Below, in pieces: positions 25,631 to 33,822 of a stretch of DNA of 64,000 bases (the stretch's first letter is position 1; each line of letters opens with the position of its first letter). Below the pieces are notes generated by a model that saw only the letters and a program-made list of their open reading frames with translations, was not told where the DNA came from and ran no database searches. This DNA comes from Anaerolineales bacterium. GTDB taxonomy: Bacteria > Chloroflexota > Anaerolineae > Anaerolineales > Villigracilaceae. The stretch spans positions 1 to 64,000 of the forward strand of contig JANWWK010000090.1 of NCBI GenBank assembly GCA_025056175.1, read 5' to 3'. A program made the position numbers and the translations under genes.

Positions 25631-27025
25631 CTATTTCTTCAAGGCCGCGCTGTATTCGGATTGGATTTTGGCATTCACCTGTTCAACCGTCAGTTCTTCG
25701 GTAATCAGTTTGCCAAGCGCATCTTGCATGATGGTAGAGAGTTTAGCGGCTTCTTTGATACCGGCAAAGCCGACGCCATACTTGGCAGCCAGTTCGGCCT
25801 CGCGCTTCAACTGCGGCGATTCGGTTACGAAGCCGTATTGCGCGTCATTGCGGGCCGGGATGAGACCCATCGTTTCATTCCACTTGTGGTTGGCTTCTTT
25901 GCTGAAGGCCAGTTTCAGCCATTCGGCGGCCAGTTCTTTGTTCGGGCTGTATTCCGGCACAGCCAGCCAGTCGTTGAAGGCCAGCACCACCGGGCGGCTG
26001 TTGGGGAAGTTGGCCGGGTCACCATAGAACGGCTCAATCGAGATGTCTTTCCAGATGGGGCGGTCGAAGGCAGGAGCAGCCCAGCCGGAGTGTGCCAGGC
26101 AGACCGCGCCGTTGTCTTTGCCGGTTGCGTCGTCACGGTCAATCACCGAACCCTGACCAGTGGGCAAAGAACCGACCGCATTGGCGGCGGGGCCGTAGGT
26201 CGCCACACGCATGTCATACAGGAATTTGGTGGTGGCGAGCGCTTCGGGCGAGTCGAAGTTCGGAGAACCATCGGCCTTGTAGAGTTGACCGCCAAGCGAG
26301 TAGAAGACGAGGAGCCACCACTGCCAGTCAGCCATGGAACCAGCATCTACCGGCACGAGTGCCTGTTGCTTGAGCGAATTGGTCGCGGGGTCAATCACGG
26401 TCAGTTTCTTGGCGAAATCCACCCATTCGGCAAAGTTCTTGGGCGTGCCGCTCGTCCAACCGGCAGCCTGCATCAGGTCGGTGCGGCAGAAGACGTAGCG
26501 CGGGGCGGTGAAGATGGGCAGACCGCGAATTTTGCCTTCGTATTTGGCGTTTTCCAAAGCCGGGCCAAAGTTCTTGATGTCAGGCCAGGCCGCTTCGCCC
26601 AGATACGGCTCCATATCGGCCAGGCTCTCACCGTAGAGAGTGTTCATTTCCGAACCAAGGTTGATGATGTCCGGTCCTTGCCCGGCGGCGAAGAAACCGC
26701 TAAAGGTGGTATCCCAGCCAGACCACGAGCCTTCGGTGATTTCCACTTTCACGCCGGGGAATTTGGCCTCGAAGGCGGGGTTGATTTCGCTCTTCAGCCA
26801 TTCGATGGTGGCGGGGGTGTAATCGAGCAGGTAGATTTTGAGAACTTTGCTCTCGCCAGCGGGTTGTTCGGGCGCTTTGGTGGGCGCAGGTTGTTCAGGC
26901 GCTTTGGTGGGCGCAGGTTGTTCGTTGGAAGCCGGCGCTGGAGTAGCCGCGCCGCCGCCACAGGCCGAAAGCACCAGGCTGGCCAGGACCAAAACCGAGA
27001 GCAGAGCAAACAGGGTCTTACGCAT
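25631..27025 (-). CDS. Sugar ABC transporter solute-binding lipoprotein (family 1)
   Basis: A 464-residue lipoprotein. The signal sequence ends in a lipobox (LVLSAC, Cys22), followed by a Pro/Ala/Thr linker with a repeated EQPAPTKAP unit, then a family 1 extracellular solute-binding fold (GWDTTFSGFFAAGQGPDIINLGSE near residue 95). Lipidation anchors it outside the membrane, where it delivers sugars to the MalF/MalG permeases encoded downstream. The location within an amino-sugar locus suggests chito-oligosaccharides, which is inference. An AGGAG site lies 8 nt before the ATG. Confidence 0.93.
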   Translation of the reverse strand: MRKTLFALLSVLVLASLVLSACGGGAATPAPASNEQPAPTKAPEQPAPTKAPEQPAGESKVLKIYLLDYTPATIEWLKSEINPAFEAKFPGVKVEITEGSWSGWDTTFSGFFAAGQGPDIINLGSEMNTLYGESLADMEPYLGEAAWPDIKNFGPALENAKYEGKIRGLPIFTAPRYVFCRTDLMQAAGWTSGTPKNFAEWVDFAKKLTVIDPATNSLKQQALVPVDAGSMADWQWWLLVFYSLGGQLYKADGSPNFDSPEALATTKFLYDMRVATYGPAANAVGSLPTGQGSVIDRDDATGKDNGAVCLAHSGWAAPAFDRPIWKDISIEPFYGDPANFPNSRPVVLAFNDWLAVPEYSPNKELAAEWLKLAFSKEANHKWNETMGLIPARNDAQYGFVTESPQLKREAELAAKYGVGFAGIKEAAKLSTIMQDALGKLITEELTVEQVNAKIQSEYSAALKK

Positions 27026-27123
27026 GGTTTCTTCTCCTTCTTCGTTCGAGAAAACAGAGATTGGGATGAAATGTGTGGTTCAAGCAAACGGATGTGGTAC
27101 GAAACAAATGGCTTGGGGGATGA

Positions 27124-27135
27124 ATCACCTCCTTT
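27124..27135 (-). promoter_or_regulatory. Full-length Shine-Dalgarno sequence without an ordinary start codon
   Basis: On the minus strand, 3 nt after the PIG-L stop codon, AAAGGAGGTGAT matches the complete complement of the 16S rRNA 3' end. No ATG, GTG or TTG follows at usual spacing; only ATT or ATC codons do. A 42-codon frame starting at an ATG at 27146 runs through it and ends over the start of the binding-protein gene. Its function is unknown; a ribosome loading site or remnant are possibilities. Confidence 0.5.
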
Positions 27136-27138
27136 TGC

Positions 27139-27990
27139 TCAGGCATTGACCCGCCGGATGCGGTTTTGCACGTCTTGGGCAAACCGTTCGATGAAGGCAG
27201 CAATGAACTCCGAAACTTCTAACTGCGGATTGGTCATCAGAACGGTCATGTCAATTCCGTAAGAGAGACCGGCGGCATCGTCCACCCCATGCGACTCGAA
27301 GTAGGTGGCATTGGCGCGGCGGCGTCCCATCGAGGCCAGGTCGTAGCGTTTACCGCCGGCAATTTGCGAATCGAAGACACCCAGCAGGGCATGTTGCAAA
27401 CTCTCATGCGCCGAAACATCCATCGCCACTTTGTCTTCGTCTTGCACCCAATCCAGGGCGCGCCACACTTCGCAGCCAATCAGCCGCGCCGGGCGCTCTT
27501 CGGGCGCGAGTTGCCGCAACGCGGCCACCACCCGCGAAGCCACCGCTACGTGTGTATCGTGCTTATCGGCAAAATTGTGGGTATAGACGACTTGCGGGCG
27601 CGTCAACCGTAAAATGTGGACTAAATCTTCCACCGGCGCGGTTTTAGAGCGGTCTTTGATAATTTTGCTGGGGTAATCGAGCAGGATTTGAGCGGCATAA
27701 TCGCCCACGAAGGCCGCCTTGCGCTGTTCCTTGAAACGCACCAGGCGCATTTCCTCGTCGGTGTAATGTTCGTACACGCCGTTGCGCGGCGAACCGCGGC
27801 CATCGGTCACCACCACGCCGGTAAACCACTTGTCGGGGTGTTGAAAACACTCCAGAATGGGCGCGGCGGCCATGATTTCGATGTCGTCCTGATGCGCCGC
27901 AATGCACAGATGCGTGGTGCGTGCCAGGGCTGGCTCAGCGGGCAGGCCATCGGGGATGTAGAGTTCGGCAGTGTCCAGGTGGAATTTCAT
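27139..27990 (-). CDS. PIG-L/LmbE family N-acetyl sugar deacetylase
   Basis: A 283-residue zinc deacetylase. The metal motif AAHQDDIEIM (31-40) is a variant of the usual AHPDD, with Gln in place of Pro. A later HDTHVAVASRVV supplies the third ligand. PIG-L enzymes remove acetyl from N-acetylglucosamine derivatives; the archaeal chitin pathway uses such an enzyme (Dac of Thermococcus) on GlcNAc dimers. No NagA is visible in this locus, so this protein may provide the deacetylation step. It follows the ROK-type kinase gene by 12 bp. Confidence 0.85.
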   Translation of the reverse strand: MKFHLDTAELYIPDGLPAEPALARTTHLCIAAHQDDIEIMAAAPILECFQHPDKWFTGVVVTDGRGSPRNGVYEHYTDEEMRLVRFKEQRKAAFVGDYAAQILLDYPSKIIKDRSKTAPVEDLVHILRLTRPQVVYTHNFADKHDTHVAVASRVVAALRQLAPEERPARLIGCEVWRALDWVQDEDKVAMDVSAHESLQHALLGVFDSQIAGGKRYDLASMGRRRANATYFESHGVDDAAGLSYGIDMTVLMTNPQLEVSEFIAAFIERFAQDVQNRIRRVNA

Positions 27991-28002
27991 GGGAATATGT
28001 TC

Positions 28003-29409
28003 CTATTGCAAAGATGGGCTTTTTTCCAGTGCTGGCAGGCTGGCCGCGGCCACGGCCTGCCCCACGCGCCGAATCTTCTCATCGGGCAGGTGCAGCGTGA
28101 TTTGGTTCAGCAATTCGGGGAACTCGGCCTGAAGGACGGCGCGCGCGCCTTCCAACAGGAGATTGCCGCCCCGTCCCGATGTGCAACGGCCCAAAATCAG
28201 CAGGTGGCGAATGTCATAGAACGCGGCAAAGTGCGCCAGGCTGTAACCCAGATACACGCCCATCGTCTGCCAGATTTTCTCGGCTCCGGCATGACCGGCT
28301 TCGAGATAGGACTGGGCCGCTTTGAGTTTTTCGGCGTCGGTCACGCCTTCGGGCAGCGTAATGCCTGCCTGTGGCGCAAGGCGGAAGACACATTGCTGGG
28401 AGAAATAGGTCGCCCCGCAGCCGAAGTCCTTCGACCATTCTTCTTCCGGCGCGCCGGGCTGGTAATCTACCGGGGCAAAGGCCAGTTCGTTCAACCAGCC
28501 GGTAATTTGTCCCTCGGGGTTTACATAGCCCGCCGCCAGGCTGGAGCCGAGCGCAATGCCCAGAATGCCGTTGTCTTCGATGGACATCGAACCGGCCAGG
28601 GCGGTCACATCGCCATCGTTGATGACTTCCAGCGGCGCGCCCATTTCCTGCTCCAGACGCAAGAACAGGGTGCGGATATGTTCGTACTGTTCTGGCGGCA
28701 CGGCGCGGAAGAGCGAAGCCACCATCGGGCGGTTGTTGACGTAAATTCCTGCCGAACTGCCGCCGATGGCATCTACGCGCGGCAGTTTGGAGGCTGCCGT
28801 CCGCAGGGCGGTCAGGATTTCGCGATAGTGGTAGGCCGGGTCGGCGTGTTTTTTGGGTTCCCAGATGACTTCTTCGCTATAGACCACTTCGCCATCTATC
28901 ACGGCGCTTACCTTGCGGTCAGAAGCGCCCAAATCGAAGCCGATGCGGCATCCATCCAGGTGGCGGCCCAGGTTTCTGCCAAATTCCAGCGCGGGCGGTA
29001 CTTCGGAAGGACGGCAGGGGATGATTTCAAAAGGACGTTGATAGACCTGCTCGCCCATGAAATGGGCATCGAATTCGCGCGTGCCGCCCATGCGATATTG
29101 CTCACGCAGGTATTCCCCAATGGCAGGCGCGCCGCCCACATAGACGCGGAACGCGCCCCGCTGCCAGAGCAGGAATTTGAGCGTGCGCTCGGCAAACGGC
29201 AGGCTGCGATGAAAGAGCGGATGCGATTCGGGCAGGATGCGCGTTTCGTAGCGCGAAATTTCGCCGTTGGCGCGTTCCAGCCCGAAAATGAGCGGCGCGC
29301 CGTCTGGTTCGGTCAGGGTGCGCATGGCGCGGCTGACCAGCGCCGGGGGCAGGAAGTCCGGGTCAAGCGGAGGCAGAATGCGGGGGCGGGGCGTTTCGAT
29401 GTGGTTCAT
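28003..29409 (-). CDS. ROK-type sugar kinase-like protein with extra N-terminal domain
   Basis: A 468-residue ASKHA-fold protein. The phosphate-binding motif GFDLGASDRKVSAVIDGE begins near residue 155, NDGDVTALAG near 270 and GIALGSSLAAGYVNPEG follows. The first 150 residues or so form an N-terminal region absent from ordinary ROK kinases (about 300 residues). It probably phosphorylates a sugar released by the GH3 or the deacetylase, but substrate residues cannot be read with confidence. The zinc-binding CXCGXXGC motif of typical ROK proteins is not seen. It lies 8 bp after the ROK repressor gene. Confidence 0.7.
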   Translation of the reverse strand: MNHIETPRPRILPPLDPDFLPPALVSRAMRTLTEPDGAPLIFGLERANGEISRYETRILPESHPLFHRSLPFAERTLKFLLWQRGAFRVYVGGAPAIGEYLREQYRMGGTREFDAHFMGEQVYQRPFEIIPCRPSEVPPALEFGRNLGRHLDGCRIGFDLGASDRKVSAVIDGEVVYSEEVIWEPKKHADPAYHYREILTALRTAASKLPRVDAIGGSSAGIYVNNRPMVASLFRAVPPEQYEHIRTLFLRLEQEMGAPLEVINDGDVTALAGSMSIEDNGILGIALGSSLAAGYVNPEGQITGWLNELAFAPVDYQPGAPEEEWSKDFGCGATYFSQQCVFRLAPQAGITLPEGVTDAEKLKAAQSYLEAGHAGAEKIWQTMGVYLGYSLAHFAAFYDIRHLLILGRCTSGRGGNLLLEGARAVLQAEFPELLNQITLHLPDEKIRRVGQAVAAASLPALEKSPSLQ

Positions 29410-29417
29410 GGCTGGGG

Positions 29418-30587
29418 TTAGGGCTGTGAGAAAAGTAGAGAGTAATCTTCCAGCAACAGGTGCGCAGCGGCGCCCAGAATGCAGGCATCGTTATCGAACT
29501 TGCCGAATTCAACACGAACGGGAGTGGTCATTGGCTCCAGCGCTGAGCGGCGCATAGCAACGCGGACGGTCTCCAGCCAGGCTTCGCCAAAGCAGGTCAT
29601 TTCGCCGATGAGCAGGATGGTTTCGATGTCAAAGGCCGCCACCAGGCCGCCGAGTGCTTCCCCCATCGCCTGACCGGCTTCCTGAACAATTTGGCGAGTC
29701 TGCGGGTCGCCGCGCTGAAAGTCGGCGCAGATTTCCGGCAGTCCCAGTGCTTCGCCGCGCGCCTCTTGCGCGCGCTGGAGGATTGCCTTCACACTGGTCA
29801 GCGTTTCGAGACATCCCGCGCGCCCGCAGCGACACAGCCGCTGATTGCCACGCACCGGCACATGGCCGATTTCGCCTGCCCCGCCGCCATCGCCCTGAAA
29901 GAGTTTGCCTTCGATGAGAATGCCGGCGCCAACGCCCTGACTGATGTTGACGACAATCAGATTGCGACGCGCGCGATGCCCGCCATAGGCGAACTCGCCA
30001 ATGGCTGCTGCCTGACTGTCATTCAGCACCGAAACGGGCAACCCATAGCGCTGCGAGAGCAGATTTCCCAGCGGCAGGTTTTTCCATTCCAGGTTAACGG
30101 CCTGGATGACCACCCCTTGCCGGGTATTAACCAGCCCCGGCGTGCCAACGCCGATGCCAATGAGCGGTTGCCAGCGGCTGTGCGTCAGGTGGTCGAGCAG
30201 TTCATACACGCGCTGCAGGGCCAATTCACCATCGCTGTTTTCGGCAGGAACTTCGCAGGTTTCTTTGATTTCGCCCCGCAGGTTGATGACTGCGCCGATG
30301 AATTTGTCTTGCGCCAGGTTCAGCCCAATCAGATAGCGCGAATCAGCCACCAGTTGCAGCAGGATGGATGGCTTGCCGCCGCTGGAGACGCTCGTGCCGA
30401 TTTCTTCAACCAGGCCGCTTTCTATTAACTCGGCCACCATATCCGAAACGGTGGTGCGGGTGAGATGCGTGCGCCGGGCAATCTCGATGCGGCTGGTCGT
30501 ACCGCTTTCGTAGATGGTGCGGAAGACCAGGTTCAGGTTGTGCAGGCGGGCTTGCTGCTGGTTGGCTTTTTGCGAGATAGGAAGCAT
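29418..30587 (-). CDS. ROK family transcriptional repressor (NagC/XylR type)
   Basis: A 389-residue regulator. A winged helix-turn-helix (about 20-75, SRIEIARRTHLTRTTVSDMVAELIESGLV) precedes a ROK domain with GIGVGTPGLV, NDSQAAAIGEF, GIGAGI-like GVGAGILIEG and the zinc motif CRCGRAGCLE. Such proteins repress sugar operons until a sugar or sugar phosphate binds. I prefer the ATG at 30587, which has GGAG upstream; the ORF-track start at 30602 sits only 6 bp from the operator and has no room for a ribosome site. It heads the amino-sugar operon and probably controls its own promoter. Confidence 0.9.
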   Translation of the reverse strand: MLPISQKANQQQARLHNLNLVFRTIYESGTTSRIEIARRTHLTRTTVSDMVAELIESGLVEEIGTSVSSGGKPSILLQLVADSRYLIGLNLAQDKFIGAVINLRGEIKETCEVPAENSDGELALQRVYELLDHLTHSRWQPLIGIGVGTPGLVNTRQGVVIQAVNLEWKNLPLGNLLSQRYGLPVSVLNDSQAAAIGEFAYGGHRARRNLIVVNISQGVGAGILIEGKLFQGDGGGAGEIGHVPVRGNQRLCRCGRAGCLETLTSVKAILQRAQEARGEALGLPEICADFQRGDPQTRQIVQEAGQAMGEALGGLVAAFDIETILLIGEMTCFGEAWLETVRVAMRRSALEPMTTPVRVEFGKFDNDACILGAAAHLLLEDYSLLFSQP

Positions 30588-30608
30588 AGTGCGGCGCTCC
30601 ATTTAGTT

Positions 30609-30621
30609 AGTCCATTGGACT
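30609..30621 (-). promoter_or_regulatory. Palindromic operator, probably for the ROK repressor
   Basis: AGTCCA-T-TGGACT is a perfect 6+1+6 palindrome lying between the -10 box and the ROK gene, covering the expected transcription start. This is the usual place for an autoregulatory operator. No second copy was noticed upstream of the binding-protein gene. Confidence 0.7.
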
Positions 30622-30630
30622 TACAAAGTC

Positions 30631-30659
30631 ATTTTAACGAACTTTTTACTGAAATGCAA
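30631..30659 (-). promoter_or_regulatory. Sigma70-type promoter of the ROK amino-sugar operon
   Basis: On the minus strand TTGCAT (30654-30659) and TAAAAT (30631-30636) are separated by 17 bp. Transcription should start near 30624, directly at the palindromic operator. Confidence 0.75.
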
Positions 30660-30707
30660 GAGGGTTGACCTTAAAAAATCGTGCTTTTGGGAAGCATCTC
30701 TCAGGGC

Positions 30708-30736
30708 TTGTCCTGCGGGCATTCTCCCCTTACAAT
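30708..30736 (+). promoter_or_regulatory. Promoter giving a near-leaderless mRNA for the GH63-like gene
   Basis: TTGTCC (30708-30713) and TACAAT (30731-30736) are spaced 17 bp. The expected transcription start, about 7 nt after the -10, falls within a few bases of the ATG at 30746, and no Shine-Dalgarno sequence is present between them. Confidence 0.6.
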
Positions 30737-30745
30737 AACAGAGAT

Positions 30746-33124
30746 ATGCGCGACTGGAATCTCGGTCCTGGTGACCCGTTGCAACTGACCATTGCCGCCG
30801 ATGCGCGGCTGACGACAACCGACTACCTCAATGACCACATCTGGGAACTGGACTTGAGCGGCGGCGACCCGGCTGCGCTTGCCCTGCGAACGACTTATGG
30901 CTTGCGCGCGCGATTGATGCGTCTGTTTCCTCGCTTTACCGAGAACGGAAAAACCATCAACGACCCGGCGGCGTTTGTGGGACCGCCGCGTGTGCGCCGG
31001 TTTTATCCCAATTTTCTCACGGTCACGTTTTCGCCACTGGCCGGACTTGAAGTCAGCGCCGATTACTGGGTGGCCGATTCGCACGTTGTGGCCGGACGGT
31101 TGACCCTGACGAATCGCAGCGTAACCCCTCGCCCGCTGCGGTTAGAATGGGTGGCACAACTCAGCCCGCTGGAGGGGCGCGGCATGGCCCCCGAGCAAAA
31201 ACAATCGGCGGTGGTGTTGCAGGGACAGGTCGAAAACCTGTTTCCGGTTTTGTTTCTCACGGGCGGCCCACAGGCCGGACCAGGTCCCTATTCTTCGCTG
31301 GCGCTCTTGCTCGATTTTCCTCCCGGTGGTACGCGACAGGTCACCTGGGTCCTGGCTGCGCTGGATGACCCGCAAGCCTCCTTCGATCTGGCGCGCCGCA
31401 CCGCCGCACGTTCTTTTGAGGCTGAGAAAACACGTATTGCGCTGCTCAACACCAGCGAGGGCGTGGACATTTTTACCGGTGACCCCGATTGGGATGCCGC
31501 CTTTGCCTTTAGCCAGAAAGCGGCTTATGGGTTGTTCCATTCTCCCACTGAGCATTTGCCTCACCCCAGTTTCGTCTTTTCTCGCCAACCCGACCAGGGT
31601 TTTTCACGGCTGGGCAACGGCAGCGATTATTCCTTTTTCTGGAGTGGACAATCGCCCTTTGAGACGTATTATCTCGCCAGCCTGCTCCCCTGCCATTCAG
31701 AATTGATGCGGGGTGTATTGAAGAATTTCCTGGCCGTGCAAGACTCACACGATGGCTCAATTGACAACAAGCCGGGTCTGGCCGGACAGCGGGCGCGCTT
31801 TCTGGCCGCTCCCTATCTCGCCAGCCTGGCCTGGAGGCTCTCCTGCCGCGGGCGCGACCGCGAGTTCATCAGCGCTGTGTATCCGGCCCTGGCAAAATTC
31901 TTCTGGAGCTGGTTTTCTCCCACCCGTGACCACGACCGCAACGGCCTGCCCGAATGGCAGCACCAGCTTCAAACCGGCTTTGAGGACAATCCGCTCTTTG
32001 AGGGCTGGCACGCCTGGGCGCAGGGAATTGACATCACCACCGTTCAAAGCCCGGCGTTGGCCGCCGCCCTCTACCGTGAAGCCCAATCGCTGATGCGCAT
32101 GGCCGAACTGTTGGGGCGCACTTCGGATACCATCACGCTCAAAGCGCAGGCGGCGCTTCTGCGTAAGGGTGTGCAGGCCTGCTGGGATGCTGATGCCGCG
32201 CTCTACCGCTACACCGACCGCGATACGCACCTGAGCCCGGCTGGAAAAGTGCTGAGTGAGCGGCAGGCCGCGCCGGTCATCGAACTGCAAAAAGATTTCA
32301 AGCACCCGGTGCGCCTGGTCATCCGCATTTTTGGACAGGGAGAAACCCTCAAGCGCCCGCGCGTGACCATTACGGGGGAACTGGACGAAAAGCCGCAATT
32401 CGAAGTGTTGGATACGCGCGACTTTGCTTTTAGTTCCAGTGGCGCTGTGGCAACCACCGAAAAAGTCTATACCTCGCTGGGAAAATTCGAGTTCGAGGGT
32501 CTTAGCCGCCGTGACCGGGTAAGCATTCAGACCGCCGACCTGACGATTGCTGACCATACTCTGCTCCTGCCGCTTTGGGCAGGTATTCCCGATGAACACG
32601 AAGCCCACGCACTGGTCTTCCGCACCCTGCTCTCGGCCGAACATTTTGACCATCCATACGGCATTCCAGCCCTGCCGCGCCTGTTTTTACGTGAAGCTGA
32701 CCCGGTTAGTTTGGGGGTGCACTTACCCTGGAACCAGCTGATTGCGGAAGGCCTGTTGCAATACGGCTACCGACGCGAGGCGGCGCGCCTGACGGCGCAT
32801 CTGATGGCAGCCGTTATTCAAAATCTCAAACGTTCACATGCCTTCTACCGCACTTACCATGCTGAAAGCGGTGCAGGACAGGGAGAACGCAACGCCCTGC
32901 ATGGTCTGGCGCCTATCGGGTTGTTTCTGCGCGTCCTGGGTGTGGAAATCCTCTCTCCTCAGCAAGTCCTTCTACGGGGCGAAAATCCGTTCCCCTGGAC
33001 GGTTACGGTAAAATATAGAGGCCTGACGGTGACGCGCCAGATGACCCAGACAGAAATCATCTTCCCGAACGGTCAACCGGTCGTCCTCAATGACCCAACC
33101 AATGCGCTCGTCACTGGTGGGTAA
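30746..33124 (+). CDS. Putative GH63/trehalase-fold (alpha/alpha6-barrel) glycoside hydrolase
   Basis: A 792-residue cytoplasmic protein. The N-terminal 250 residues are a beta-sandwich-like region. From about residue 265 an (alpha/alpha)6 barrel is suggested by WDAAFAFSQKAAYG, SYFFWSGQSPFETYYLASLL-type repeats, DRDHNGLPEWQHQ and a late LGVHLPWNQLIAEGLLQYGYRREA. These resemble GH63/MGH and glycogen-debranching-like enzymes, but the acid/base pair cannot be assigned firmly. I start at the ATG at 30746 (MRDWNLGPG) because the promoter lies just upstream. Substrate unknown. The two cyclic-di-AMP receptor genes follow after 9 bp. Confidence 0.65.
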   Translation: MRDWNLGPGDPLQLTIAADARLTTTDYLNDHIWELDLSGGDPAALALRTTYGLRARLMRLFPRFTENGKTINDPAAFVGPPRVRRFYPNFLTVTFSPLAGLEVSADYWVADSHVVAGRLTLTNRSVTPRPLRLEWVAQLSPLEGRGMAPEQKQSAVVLQGQVENLFPVLFLTGGPQAGPGPYSSLALLLDFPPGGTRQVTWVLAALDDPQASFDLARRTAARSFEAEKTRIALLNTSEGVDIFTGDPDWDAAFAFSQKAAYGLFHSPTEHLPHPSFVFSRQPDQGFSRLGNGSDYSFFWSGQSPFETYYLASLLPCHSELMRGVLKNFLAVQDSHDGSIDNKPGLAGQRARFLAAPYLASLAWRLSCRGRDREFISAVYPALAKFFWSWFSPTRDHDRNGLPEWQHQLQTGFEDNPLFEGWHAWAQGIDITTVQSPALAAALYREAQSLMRMAELLGRTSDTITLKAQAALLRKGVQACWDADAALYRYTDRDTHLSPAGKVLSERQAAPVIELQKDFKHPVRLVIRIFGQGETLKRPRVTITGELDEKPQFEVLDTRDFAFSSSGAVATTEKVYTSLGKFEFEGLSRRDRVSIQTADLTIADHTLLLPLWAGIPDEHEAHALVFRTLLSAEHFDHPYGIPALPRLFLREADPVSLGVHLPWNQLIAEGLLQYGYRREAARLTAHLMAAVIQNLKRSHAFYRTYHAESGAGQGERNALHGLAPIGLFLRVLGVEILSPQQVLLRGENPFPWTVTVKYRGLTVTRQMTQTEIIFPNGQPVVLNDPTNALVTGG

Positions 33125-33133
33125 GGAGTTGCT

Positions 33134-33475
33134 ATGCCAGAATCCAGCAAAATTCATGCGCTGATGACTGCGGTCTTACAAGAACAGGATATTGACCTGG
33201 CAATGCGCGCCTTAGGACAACTCAACATTCCCATCGTTTATCTTGCCAGCGCCGGTGGCTTTTTGGGGCGGCGCAATGCCACCGTCCTGATTGGCCTGCC
33301 CGATGGTTTGGAAACACAAGTTATCGAAACCCTGCGAACCTCCTGCCGTCAACGGGTCGAATATCTCGCCATCCCGCTGGAAGGCTCGCCTTTGCCCATG
33401 CCGACTCCTATGCCGGTTACGGTTGGCGGTGCAACGATATTCACTCTGCCGGTTGAGCGCTTTGAGGAGTTCTAG
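33134..33475 (+). CDS. P-II-like cyclic-di-AMP receptor protein, copy 1
   Basis: A 113-residue protein of the DUF970/PstA (DarA) family. The ferredoxin-like core starts KIHALMTAVLQEQDIDLAMRALGQLNIPIVYLASAGGFLGRRNATVLIG, in which the GGF and NAT stretches correspond to the c-di-AMP-binding loop (GGF...NTT in PstA). Trimeric proteins of this family sense c-di-AMP but their targets are unknown. A Pro-rich insertion (PLPMPTPMPVTV) precedes the final strand, making it longer than copy 2. The next gene begins 2 bp later. Confidence 0.85.
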   Translation: MPESSKIHALMTAVLQEQDIDLAMRALGQLNIPIVYLASAGGFLGRRNATVLIGLPDGLETQVIETLRTSCRQRVEYLAIPLEGSPLPMPTPMPVTVGGATIFTLPVERFEEF

Positions 33476-33477
33476 CC

Positions 33478-33738
33478 ATGAAACTGATGATTGCCATTCT
33501 GAAAGATGACGACGTGGAAAACGCCGTACAGGCGTTGACCTCCGAAAGTTTCCGCGTGACCCGCGTGGCCTCCACCGGCGGCTTCTTCCGCAAAGGCAGT
33601 ACTACGCTTCTGATTGGCGTAGAGGATGACCATGTGGATGCAGCCATTGCCCTGTTACGCGCCAATACCACCGCCAGCGGTGACCAGAAACGCGCTACCA
33701 TCTTCGTCGTGCCGGTCACGCGGTTTGAGCAGCTTTAG
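33478..33738 (+). CDS. P-II-like cyclic-di-AMP receptor protein, copy 2
   Basis: An 86-residue paralogue of the preceding protein with MIAILKDDDVENAVQALTSESFRVTRVASTGGFFRKGSTTLLIG. The STGGF and STT segments match the canonical ligand loop better than copy 1. The shared end (TIFxLPVxRFEx) shows that the two arose by tandem duplication. They may form mixed trimers. No diadenylate cyclase gene lies in the window. Confidence 0.88.
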   Translation: MKLMIAILKDDDVENAVQALTSESFRVTRVASTGGFFRKGSTTLLIGVEDDHVDAAIALLRANTTASGDQKRATIFVVPVTRFEQL

Positions 33739-33822
33739 CACCTATCTACTGAACCCCGGTTTCTGTTGCCCTCTCGCCTTGTTGCGGGAGCGAGCGGAGA
33801 GGAGAACGGAAGGCAACGACGG

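Noticed and set aside
27688-29421. Long plus-strand ORFs of 577, 544 and 486 codons (27688, 25628, 22901) over the amino-sugar operon
   Set aside because: All are complementary shadows of the PIG-L, kinase, binding-protein, permease and GH3 genes.
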